Source of the DNA: an uncultured Cellvibrionales bacterium
GTDB lineage: Bacteria; Pseudomonadota; Gammaproteobacteria; Pseudomonadales; Cellvibrionaceae
Reading direction: 5' to 3'
Assembly (NCBI GenBank): GCA_913020115.1
Contig: CAJWBQ010000022.1
Span: forward strand, 18,917-82,916
DNA: 64,000 nucleotides
Numbering within the stretch: the first letter of the stretch is position 1; each line of letters opens with the position of its first letter. Below are positions 18,037 to 26,097 of this stretch, piece by piece. Under the pieces are notes generated by a model. It was not told the origin of the DNA. It was given only the letters and a program-made list of their open reading frames with translations, and ran no database searches. A program made the position numbers and the translations under genes.

Positions 18037-19050
18037 TCAGGTGACGGGTTCTTTTTTGGTGATGTACGCTCGAGGGGTGACACCTGTCCAGCGTTTAAAT
18101 GCGCGAAAGAATGAGGTGGGTTCTGAAAATCCAGCTCTCTCAGCCACTTGCTCGATACTCAAATTCCCCTTTCCTAAATTGAAAATAGCGCCATCTCTGC
18201 GAATATCGTCTTTAATCTGTTGATAGGAGCTACCTTCTTCTCTAAGGCGCCGCCGAAGAGTGGCGGTGGTTAAATTGAGCCGCTCTGCAATACTGTCAAA
18301 CTCCGGGAAATCGGCGTTCATGTTTTCTTTTATCTGGCGCTTTATTTTAATTACCCAGCTGTTTTCAGAGCTGGATATGCCCATCAAGCGACGGGGTGGG
18401 GACTCCAAAAAGGTCTCTAGTGACTGTTCATTTTGACGATTGGGCATGGTCAAGTAGTTGCTGCTGAAATTTAGGCTATTGGCAGCTTGGTCAAATTTCA
18501 CCGGTGTTTTGAAGAGAAAGTGGTATTCATCCACTGAGTCTGGGCGAGGGTGTGTAAAGCTGACTGATTGTAATATAAGCGGCTGGTCTATTACCCAGCT
18601 AGACAAACGATGCACAATACTGAGCATAATAAAGGGCAGAAAATTCTCTGGGTCAACGGTGCCATGCCCCGTATTGAGCACGTATTGTGCTTCCTCTCCT
18701 TCAATGTGCACAGATAGATCGACCGAATCGGTCACTAAACCATAAAATTTGATGCCTCGCTCCAAAAACTGCTGCAAGTTTGGGCAGCTGATACAGGCGT
18801 AACACATCATTTCAAAGGTGCCCGGTTTACAGGGGGTGTTCATAAATCCCAAGTATTCGTCTTGCAAGGCCTCCGTTAGCGACTGACTGAACTGGACATA
18901 TTGAGCGGCCGGCACTCTAGCCTTGTTATTGCCCAGCAGTTCAGCAGAGATATCGGCTTTGCGTAACAGGTTTTCGCCGTCTACACCGCGGTGCTTGGCG
19001 GCCCCCAGCAGGGCGTGAATGTAGCGAATGGGAATGGTGGTAATTTCCAT
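18037..19050 (-). CDS. AraC-family regulator with OruR-type N-terminal domain
   Basis: A transcription activator with an N-terminal arabinose-binding-like domain of the OruR type ('IPIRYIHALLGAAKHRG' start, 'GFMNTPCKPGTFEMMCYACIS') and a C-terminal AraC helix-turn-helix pair ('LNLTTATLRRRLREEGSSYQ', 'IEQVAERAGFSEPTSFFRAF'). I favour the ATG at 19050 because the family domain starts there; a GTG at 19110 would add 20 residues with no clear ribosome site. The gene is divergent from an acyl-CoA dehydrogenase, ligase and monooxygenase operon, which it probably activates in response to a lipid-like compound or CoA intermediate, as this subfamily often does. Confidence 0.9.
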   Translation of the reverse strand: MEITTIPIRYIHALLGAAKHRGVDGENLLRKADISAELLGNNKARVPAAQYVQFSQSLTEALQDEYLGFMNTPCKPGTFEMMCYACISCPNLQQFLERGIKFYGLVTDSVDLSVHIEGEEAQYVLNTGHGTVDPENFLPFIMLSIVHRLSSWVIDQPLILQSVSFTHPRPDSVDEYHFLFKTPVKFDQAANSLNFSSNYLTMPNRQNEQSLETFLESPPRRLMGISSSENSWVIKIKRQIKENMNADFPEFDSIAERLNLTTATLRRRLREEGSSYQQIKDDIRRDGAIFNLGKGNLSIEQVAERAGFSEPTSFFRAFKRWTGVTPRAYITKKEPVT

Positions 19051-19216
19051 AGTGTTAAAGCTGTGGCCCGTGAATGCTGGAGAATTACCTACAATAACAC
19101 GATTTAGCACCTGGATATGCTGCCAAACTCAGTATTGATCTCTGAGAAGAGTGGTAAATTGAGATAGAAAACAAGCAGCTTCGGGTCAGTGTTTGCAGGC
19201 CTTTGGTTATTTCATA

Positions 19217-19226
19217 ATGAGCTCAT
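19217..19226. promoter_or_regulatory. Perfect palindrome before acyl-CoA dehydrogenase
   Basis: ATGAGCTCAT is a perfect 10-bp palindrome 24 bp upstream of the acyl-CoA dehydrogenase start, in the gap shared with the divergent AraC gene. It could be an operator; by itself a 10-bp palindrome is weak evidence. Confidence 0.25.
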
Positions 19227-19250
19227 CATTTCAATAATAAAGGATTCATT

Positions 19251-20426
19251 ATGGCCTTAGATTTTGACAGTGCCGCCCTGTACAACGAGAAGCTGGGCCC
19301 TGAACATCATAGTTGGCGCGAGCACCTGCGGAAATTTCTGGCTGTAGAGGTTGAGCCCTTTATGGACGACTGGGATGAAAGCGGCAAAATACCGGATGAA
19401 ATGTGGAAAAAGGCCGCCGATTTTGGCCTGCTGCAATTGGGCTACCCGGAAGAGTTCGGAGGTATTTCAGAGGGAATTGATCAGCACTATCTCAATATCT
19501 TGAGTGAAGAGCTGGGGCGCATTGGTTCGGCAGGTGGCATCGCCAGCACTCTGCTAGTTCACGGCATTGGCCTGCCCCCGGTAGTGAACTTTTCGCCGCA
19601 AGCCATTAAAGAGCAGGTAGTGCCTGCAGTGTTGGCGGGCGAAAAACGTATCTCACTGGGTATCACCGAACCCTCCGGTGGCTCAGACGTCGCAAATCTG
19701 ACGACCACGGCTCGACGGGAAGGTGATTTTTACATTGTTAATGGCAGTAAAACCTTTATTTCAGGTGGTATGGGTGCCGATTGGATCAGCACGGCCGTGC
19801 GCACCGGTGGTGAAGGCGGAGGGGGAATTTCAATGCTGCTGATCCCCACCCACCTAGAAGGTGTGTCGCGGACGCCACTGGATAAAAAGCAAGGCTGGTG
19901 GTGTTCCGATACGGCGACCATTTATTTTGACGACGTGAAAGTGCCTGTAGACCACCTCATTGGTGAAGAGGGACACGGCTTTTTGGTGATACTGAACAAT
20001 TTCAACAACGAGCGTTTGGCGATGATCGTCAATATGGAAGCCTGTGCTCGCTGTTGTTTAGCCGAGGCGGTGTCTTGGGCTGAACAGCGTATGACATTTG
20101 GAAAACCGCTTTCGAAGCACCAGGTGATTCGCCACAAAATCACCCAGATGAAACAGAGAATCAATGCCACTCAAGCTTACACCCAACACGTGACGCAAGC
20201 GGTTATAGAGGGGCGCTCCAACTTTGGTGATTTGGCCTTGTTGAAAGTTCAAGCCAGCGAAACCATGGAATTTTGTGCTCGTGAGGCGAGCCAAATTCTG
20301 GGCGGCGCATGTTATCTGCGAGGCAATAAGGTTGAACGCATTTACCGTGAGGTAAGAGTGAATGCTATTGGTGGAGGCTCGGAGGAAATTATGCGGGACT
20401 TAGCAGCGGGGCAATATGGATTATAA
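19251..20426 (+). CDS. Acyl-CoA dehydrogenase
   Basis: FAD enzyme that introduces the alpha-beta double bond into an acyl-CoA, the first step of a beta-oxidation turn. The 391-residue chain shows 'GITEPSGGSDVANLTTTA' (FAD/substrate binding), 'ERLAMIVNMEACARC' and the C-terminal 'IYREVRVNAIGGGSEEIM'. In many family members a catalytic Glu precedes the G-T/S pair of the last motif; here that place is Gly ('IGGGSEE'), so the base must lie elsewhere, as is known for isovaleryl- and long-chain-type enzymes. AAAGGA precedes the ATG. The next gene, an acyl-CoA ligase, overlaps its end by 11 bp. Confidence 0.93.
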   Translation: MALDFDSAALYNEKLGPEHHSWREHLRKFLAVEVEPFMDDWDESGKIPDEMWKKAADFGLLQLGYPEEFGGISEGIDQHYLNILSEELGRIGSAGGIASTLLVHGIGLPPVVNFSPQAIKEQVVPAVLAGEKRISLGITEPSGGSDVANLTTTARREGDFYIVNGSKTFISGGMGADWISTAVRTGGEGGGGISMLLIPTHLEGVSRTPLDKKQGWWCSDTATIYFDDVKVPVDHLIGEEGHGFLVILNNFNNERLAMIVNMEACARCCLAEAVSWAEQRMTFGKPLSKHQVIRHKITQMKQRINATQAYTQHVTQAVIEGRSNFGDLALLKVQASETMEFCAREASQILGGACYLRGNKVERIYREVRVNAIGGGSEEIMRDLAAGQYGL

Positions 20427-22143
20427 TCGGCTCGACACGGACAACACGGCAGCAGAAGTTTACGATTCGGCATTGTATGATTCGTATTTATCTCCCTTAG
20501 AGGCATTCTATCAGCGGGAACAAAAGCAAGCGGATGAAATTGCTTTTGTTCAGCCTTATCCCACGGGTCGAGTTGAGGAAATTACCTGGGCTCAAGCGGG
20601 CGAGCAGGTTCGCAGCATGGCCGCCTATCTCAGTACATTGAAGCTAGCGCCAGGCAGTCGAGTAGCCATATTATCCAACAATTGCGCACACTGGATTATG
20701 GCCGACTTAGCAATTTGGATGGCCGGCTTTGTGGGTGTGCCGCTGTATCCCGTGCTCACCGCTGCGTCAATTCAACCCATTCTAGAACACAGTGAATGCC
20801 AAGCCATTTTCATTGGCAAGCTTGCCGACTGGCCCGCGATGGAAGCGGGTGTGCCTGAGACTCTGCACCGTATCTCCCTAGCGATCTGCCCCCCTGAAGT
20901 AAAAAATGCTAAACCTTGGCAGGACGTTATGACAGAAATGCCGGCGCTAACACAAAGCCCTGTAATGCCCATGGAAGCGCTTGCGACCATTATCTACACC
21001 TCAGGCACTACCGGCATGCCAAAGGGAGTGATGCATTCATTTCGCAACCTAGCGGCGGTGGGTGAGTTAACGGGTCGCATGTATGAATCAGGGTCGCAAG
21101 ATCGCATGTTGTCGTATTTGCCTTTGGCACACTGCGCTGAGCGAGCGGCAGTACAAACCAACCAACTCTATCGTGGCTTTCGTGTTTACTTCGCCAATTC
21201 ACTCGAGACCTTTGGTGAAGATTTACAGCGCGCAAGGCCGACCTTATTTTTCGCGGTGCCTAGAATTTGGCTAAAGTTGCAGCAGCGAGTGTTGGAAAAA
21301 ATTCCCGCGAAAAAACTAGACCTATTATTGCGCCTGCCGCTGATCTCACGCTTCATTCGCAAAAAGCTCACCGGGGCACTGGGAATGGACCAATTGAACA
21401 TAGCCATCAGTGGGGCGGCGCCGCTGTCTACTCACCTGATCGATTGGTATGGTCGCTTGGGTATCACAATCCTCGAAGGTTATGCCATGAGTGAAAACTT
21501 TGCCTACTCCCACGCGAGTAAGCAGGGTGAGGGCCGTATCGGCTACGTAGGCAGTACTAATCCCCATGTGGTGTGCAAAATCGCAGACAGCGGAGAAATT
21601 TTGGTTAAATCGCCCACGAATATGACGGGTTATTACAAGGAGCCGGAGCTCTCAGCTGAAGCAATTGACCCAGACGGGTTTTTGCATACAGGTGACAAAG
21701 GTGAAATTGATTCTGAAGGTCGCTTGAAAATTACCGGGCGCATTAAAGACATCTTTAAAACCAGCAAAGGCAAATATGTCGCGCCTGCGCCCATTGAAGA
21801 TAAATTCATGAAGAGCGTGGCAATTGAACAGGTGTGTGTAGCAGGGTCTGACTTGCCGCAACCACTGGCCTTGGTGACCCTGACAGAATCTGCGCAAAAT
21901 TCTCGACTTGTTGAACTTTCCAAAGAAGAATTAAACCAAGAAATGGCAAGCTTATTGACGGAAGTGAATGCAACTCTCGACAAGCATGAGCGGATGACGG
22001 CGCTAGTGATACTGACCGACACTTGGTCAGTTGAGAATAATATGATGACCCCCACATTAAAAATTAAACGCGCCGAAGTGGAGAGCGCTTACCAAGCATC
22101 ATTTGATCAATGGTCAGTGGCTGGAGGCGTAGTGTGGGCATAG
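20416..22143 (+). CDS. AMP-forming acyl-CoA synthetase (long-chain type)
   Basis: Activates a carboxylic acid to its CoA thioester using ATP. The 575-residue protein has the P-loop 'IIYTSGTTGMPKGVMHSF', the 'LEGYAMSE' motif, 'GFLHTGDKGEID' and the hinge and lysine region 'ITGRIKDIFKTSKGKYVAP' that define adenylate-forming ligases of the long-chain fatty-acid type. It overlaps the upstream acyl-CoA dehydrogenase gene by 11 bp and the downstream monooxygenase by 10 bp, so the three proteins are made together. Placement suggests that it activates an acid released after ring or chain cleavage; the natural acid is unknown. Confidence 0.93.
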   Translation: MDYNRLDTDNTAAEVYDSALYDSYLSPLEAFYQREQKQADEIAFVQPYPTGRVEEITWAQAGEQVRSMAAYLSTLKLAPGSRVAILSNNCAHWIMADLAIWMAGFVGVPLYPVLTAASIQPILEHSECQAIFIGKLADWPAMEAGVPETLHRISLAICPPEVKNAKPWQDVMTEMPALTQSPVMPMEALATIIYTSGTTGMPKGVMHSFRNLAAVGELTGRMYESGSQDRMLSYLPLAHCAERAAVQTNQLYRGFRVYFANSLETFGEDLQRARPTLFFAVPRIWLKLQQRVLEKIPAKKLDLLLRLPLISRFIRKKLTGALGMDQLNIAISGAAPLSTHLIDWYGRLGITILEGYAMSENFAYSHASKQGEGRIGYVGSTNPHVVCKIADSGEILVKSPTNMTGYYKEPELSAEAIDPDGFLHTGDKGEIDSEGRLKITGRIKDIFKTSKGKYVAPAPIEDKFMKSVAIEQVCVAGSDLPQPLALVTLTESAQNSRLVELSKEELNQEMASLLTEVNATLDKHERMTALVILTDTWSVENNMMTPTLKIKRAEVESAYQASFDQWSVAGGVVWA

Positions 22144-23633
22144 AGGAGAATGGCGCCGCACTTCGCTCTCCTTCGGTGGTGGTGATTGGTGCGGGCATGA
22201 CCGGAATATTGATGGTTATACGCCTGCGGCAGGCAGGTATTAAGGACATTACTATTCTTGAAAAAAAGACAGATTTAGGCGGTACTTGGCGAGAAAATAT
22301 ATACCCCGGTGTTGCCTGTGATATTCCGGCGCACATGTACACCTATTCTTTTGAACCAAACCCTGATTGGTCACATCGCTTTGCCGGCGGCGAAGAAATT
22401 CAGCAATATTTTCAGCGTACTAGTGCGAAATATGGCGTTACTGACAGTATTCATTTTAATGAATCGGCGATTTCTAGTGTCTATGACAATGGGCGCTGGA
22501 CCGTGGAAACCAGCTTGGGCAACACTCACAAAGTAGATTTTGTGATCAATTGTACAGGCATCTTGCATCACCCTGTATTACCAAAAATAAAAGGCCTAGG
22601 CAGTTTTGAGGGGGAAGCGTTTCACACCGCTCAATGGCGTTCAGACTTGAGTCTTGAGGGTAAAAAGGTCGGTGTGATTGGCACGGGTTCAACGGCCACG
22701 CAGCTCATTCCAGAAGTGGCTAAAGAGGCGAATAAGCTGTCGGTGTTTCAACGTACCGCCCAGTGGGTTGCCCCAGTGCCTAACAAACCGTTTTCCAACT
22801 GGAATAAACGTTTTTTTCGGAGTAATTTTTGGGCCATTAAACTCTTAGTAAATGCCTACTCTTTTGGCCTAAAGCATATTTTCACTAAAGGCGTCAGCGG
22901 CCACAAAATTCCGCACACTTTCTTGTCGGTGCTGTGCAAACTAAATTTACGCTTCAGCGTAAAAGATCCAGACTTGCGCAAACGCCTGCGGCCAGATTAT
23001 CAGGTGGGTTGTAAAAGACTCATTATAAATACCACCTTTTATCCCGCCATTCAGCGCGACAATGTGGACTTGGTCACAGAGGGTATTCAAGAAATCACAC
23101 CAAGAGGAGTGATCACTACAGACGGCAAAGAACACGTTTTAGACGTCTTGATTTTGTCTACGGGTTTCGACCCTTTCGCCTTTATGCGGCCTATGGCCGT
23201 GACCGGCCTCAATGGGCTCGACATCAACGAGGCCTGGCGGGACAAAGTTCAGAGCTACCGCTCAGTGGTGATTCCCAACTTCCCCAACTTCTTTTTAATG
23301 CTGGGCCCAAACACGCCCATTGGTAATTACTCTGTGATTGCGATGAGCGAAGTGCAGGCCGATTACATTTTAAAATTAATCGCTCAGTGGCAAGCTCGGG
23401 ACTTTGATGCGCTGGACGTTAAGCCTGAAGCCTTTATCAGTTTCAATCAGTCAATGAAGGAGGGGATGAAAGGTACCGCTTGGACATCAGGTTGCCAGAG
23501 TTGGTATCTGGACGCCGACGGTGATCCAGTGGTGTGGCCCTACACCTGGGATCGCTGGGTCAGCGAGATGAAGGCACCGAGTATGGAAGACTTTATTCCC
23601 CTGTATTGCGAAACGCCTGCGGGCCAATCCTAA
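22134..23633 (+). CDS. Type I Baeyer-Villiger monooxygenase
   Basis: Flavin- and NADPH-dependent enzyme that inserts oxygen beside a ketone to give an ester or lactone. I choose the GTG at 22134, which has GGAGG six bases ahead, over the ATG at 22110. The 499-residue product has a first Rossmann motif 'VVIGAGMTG', a second one 'VIGTGSTATQ', and both diagnostic motifs: the GGxWxxxxYPGxxxD signature is complete at G49-D63, and the FxGxxxHxxxW fingerprint is present at F158-W168, with Arg at the last place where Pro or Asp is usual. It is coupled to an acyl-CoA ligase and dehydrogenase, so the ester product is probably hydrolysed and degraded. Type B carboxylesterase at 51851 is a possible partner, though distant. 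Confidence 0.9.
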   Translation: MGIEENGAALRSPSVVVIGAGMTGILMVIRLRQAGIKDITILEKKTDLGGTWRENIYPGVACDIPAHMYTYSFEPNPDWSHRFAGGEEIQQYFQRTSAKYGVTDSIHFNESAISSVYDNGRWTVETSLGNTHKVDFVINCTGILHHPVLPKIKGLGSFEGEAFHTAQWRSDLSLEGKKVGVIGTGSTATQLIPEVAKEANKLSVFQRTAQWVAPVPNKPFSNWNKRFFRSNFWAIKLLVNAYSFGLKHIFTKGVSGHKIPHTFLSVLCKLNLRFSVKDPDLRKRLRPDYQVGCKRLIINTTFYPAIQRDNVDLVTEGIQEITPRGVITTDGKEHVLDVLILSTGFDPFAFMRPMAVTGLNGLDINEAWRDKVQSYRSVVIPNFPNFFLMLGPNTPIGNYSVIAMSEVQADYILKLIAQWQARDFDALDVKPEAFISFNQSMKEGMKGTAWTSGCQSWYLDADGDPVVWPYTWDRWVSEMKAPSMEDFIPLYCETPAGQS

Positions 23634-23655
23634 TTATTTCAAGCAAGGCAAAACC

Positions 23656-26028
23656 ATGAAGGCAGTTGCAGACAATACACCCATTTTAGTGGGGGTGGGA
23701 CAAATTACCCAAGCGAGAAGTGATCGACCCGAAGACTGGTTGAGTCACGCCGACTTGGCCGCCAAGGCGGTCGAATTGGCACTGAGTGATACACGCTGTG
23801 ATGTTTCTTTGCGCAAGCATATTGACGCAGTGGCTGGGGTGAGAACCTTTGCCGATTCGTCCCCTGCTCACGTGTGCCCCTTTGGCACACCCAATAATTT
23901 TCCTCGAGCCGTGGCTCAGCGTATCGACGCCAACCCTGACTACACGCTCTACGAAATTCTCGGTGGGCAATCACCGCAAAAGCTGGTGGGTGAGTTTGCC
24001 GAAAAATTGGCAGAGGGCAAGCATCAGTTAGTGCTGTTGACTGGCAGCGAGGTACTCAGCCACATTAAGTCGGCAATGGGCGCGGGCGCAAAACTCGACT
24101 GGACCGAATCCTTAGACGGTCAGTTTGACGATCGTGGTTTAACTGGTGGAGACCCGGTAATAACCCGCATGGAGTATGAGCACAAGTTAATGTCGCCCAT
24201 GCAATTTTACGGCATGATTGAAAATGCCCGACGTCACAAGCTCAAGCAAGACGAGCAGACTTATACGGCTAACATGGGCGAGGAATTTTCTCAGCTGTCC
24301 CAGTTTGCCGCTCAAAATCCATACTCGGTAGACCAGACAGCCTACAGCGCTGAGGCACTGATTGAGGTGAGCGATAAAAACCCCATGATTGTCTCGCCTT
24401 ACCCCAAAAAGCTCATCGCCAAAGACGGCGTAAATCAAGCGGCAGCACTTTTGCTGACAACAGTTGGCAAAGCCATTGAGTTTGGTATTGATGAGAGTCA
24501 GTGGGTTTATCTTCACGCATACACCGACCTTAAAGAGCGAGTGTTACTGGATCGGGAGCATCTGGGTGAATCTGAGGCCATGGACCTCTCTCTCACCGAG
24601 ACTTTAAAAAAAGCACAGATCAGTGTTGATGATATCCAATATTTTGATATTTACAGCTGTTTCCCTGTGGTGGTGTCGAACGCTCGAGAGATCTTGGGGA
24701 TACAGCAAGATGACCCGCGCCCTCTAACCATTACTGGTGGTTTGGCATTTTTTGGCGGAGCAGGGAACAATTACAGCATGCACGCTATCGCCAGCATGGT
24801 GGAAGCCTTGCGCTCCAAACCCGGCAGCTATGGTCTGATTTATGCCAATGGTGGTGTTATGTCTAAGCACTCAGCGGGTGTCTATTCCACGACGCCTCCC
24901 GTGGACGCTTGGGCCGCCTGCAACAGCCGCGAGCTTCAAGAGAAACTCAACGCTCGGCCTGTTCCCGGAGTTGATTATGCGCCCCAAGGAGAGGCCGAAA
25001 TCGAAACCTTCACCATCAACTATCTTGGTGGTAATCCATTTAGCGCCGCCATTGTTGCGCGCATGAGAGAGAGCGGCCAGCGTTGTTTTGCCTTAAGCGA
25101 CATTCGAGACCCGGAAACTTTTAATTCCTTTACGGAGCTAGATCCACTGGGACGAATCGTTTATATCGCAAAAAACCCCAAAGGCAATCAGTTTGCCTTT
25201 AGCGCAGCACATTTGAGGTCCATCACACCTGTGCCCGTCGACACCTTTCAAGATGAATACGAATATTGTGAAGTTGAACAGCGGGGCCGCATACTCATTG
25301 TCACTATCAATCGTCCTGAAGTTCGCAACGCTTTAAACCCTATGGCAAATGACGAGCTTGAAGGTATTTTTAACGCTTACGAAAAAGATAGTGAGCTTTG
25401 GGTGGCCATATTGACGGGTAAAGGCGAGGCCTGTTTCTCCGCGGGCAACGACTTAAAATACATGGCTATGGGTGGGGAAATGTGGGTGCCGGAAACAGGC
25501 TTTGCCGGCTTGACCCATCGCGCGAACAGAACCAAACCTATTATTGCCGCCGTGAACGGTTCGGCGATGGGCGGCGGCTTAGAGATCGCAATGGCCTGTG
25601 ATCTAATTATTGCGGCCGAGCACGCTACTTTTGCCTTGCCCGAAGTAAAAGTGGGCTTGATTGCCGCAGCCGGAGGGATTCAACGACTGCCGCGCTTGAT
25701 TGGCGATAAACCGGCGATGCAGATGATGTTGACCGGCGAGGCGATTGACGCCAGCAAGGCTGAGCGATTGGGTTTGATCAATGAACAGGTACCGCTTGAT
25801 CAACTAATGACGCGGGCCATAGCAATGGCTGAACAAATATGTATGGCTTCGCCCTCGTCGGTTCGCTGTACGCTCGATCTTCACAATCAGTCTTCTCAAT
25901 ACAGCAATGTGGATGAGGCCATTGCGAGACCCTACAACGTTTTTGATAAATTATTAAACAGCGAGGATTTCTTTGAGGGGCCGAAGGCCTTTGCAATGAA
26001 GCGTACACCGAGGTGGACGGGAAAATAG
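23656..26028 (+). CDS. Fusion: type-1 thiolase-like domain + enoyl-CoA hydratase
   Basis: One unbroken 790-residue frame joins two enzyme families. Residues ~1-515 resemble thiolase-like proteins of type 1 ('PILVGVGQITQARSDRPED', 'ITGGLAFFGGAGNNYSMHA', and an added C-terminal domain). Where true thiolases carry the nucleophilic Cys this protein reads 'GGQSPQ', and the final CxG cysteine is also absent ('YANGGVMSKH'), so ordinary thiolysis is unlikely. Residues ~536-790 are a crotonase with both oxyanion-hole strands ('CFSAGNDL', 'NGSAMGGGLE') and both catalytic glutamates (in 'GGGLEIA' and 'LPEVKVG'), so the hydratase half should be active. The gene is 22 bp after the monooxygenase and closes the operon. 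The thiolase-like half may bind or channel acyl-CoA. Confidence 0.88.
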   Translation: MKAVADNTPILVGVGQITQARSDRPEDWLSHADLAAKAVELALSDTRCDVSLRKHIDAVAGVRTFADSSPAHVCPFGTPNNFPRAVAQRIDANPDYTLYEILGGQSPQKLVGEFAEKLAEGKHQLVLLTGSEVLSHIKSAMGAGAKLDWTESLDGQFDDRGLTGGDPVITRMEYEHKLMSPMQFYGMIENARRHKLKQDEQTYTANMGEEFSQLSQFAAQNPYSVDQTAYSAEALIEVSDKNPMIVSPYPKKLIAKDGVNQAAALLLTTVGKAIEFGIDESQWVYLHAYTDLKERVLLDREHLGESEAMDLSLTETLKKAQISVDDIQYFDIYSCFPVVVSNAREILGIQQDDPRPLTITGGLAFFGGAGNNYSMHAIASMVEALRSKPGSYGLIYANGGVMSKHSAGVYSTTPPVDAWAACNSRELQEKLNARPVPGVDYAPQGEAEIETFTINYLGGNPFSAAIVARMRESGQRCFALSDIRDPETFNSFTELDPLGRIVYIAKNPKGNQFAFSAAHLRSITPVPVDTFQDEYEYCEVEQRGRILIVTINRPEVRNALNPMANDELEGIFNAYEKDSELWVAILTGKGEACFSAGNDLKYMAMGGEMWVPETGFAGLTHRANRTKPIIAAVNGSAMGGGLEIAMACDLIIAAEHATFALPEVKVGLIAAAGGIQRLPRLIGDKPAMQMMLTGEAIDASKAERLGLINEQVPLDQLMTRAIAMAEQICMASPSSVRCTLDLHNQSSQYSNVDEAIARPYNVFDKLLNSEDFFEGPKAFAMKRTPRWTGK

Positions 26029-26038
26029 TGGGATTTTT

Positions 26039-26069
26039 GCTAAGCCTAGCTTTCAGAGCTAGGCTTAGC
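26039..26069. terminator. Strong 13-bp hairpin after the catabolic operon
   Basis: GCTAAGCCTAGCT pairs perfectly with AGCTAGGCTTAGC around a 5-base loop, 10 bp after the stop of the fusion gene and 28 bp before the DUF3500 gene. No T-run follows on the plus strand, so it may terminate with help from Rho, or protect the mRNA end. Confidence 0.5.
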
Positions 26070-26097
26070 CTATCGCCCAAAAAAAGAGCATACGTTT

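Noticed and set aside
21633..22055. 140-codon frame on the minus strand within the acyl-CoA ligase gene
   Set aside because: Opposite-strand shadow of a well-supported gene; composition is Ser-rich and without domain features.
23656..26028. Frameshift or assembly error as the cause of the thiolase-like/hydratase fusion
   Set aside because: The frame is continuous across the junction, both domains are complete and there is a natural linker; only a comparison with relatives could revive this idea.
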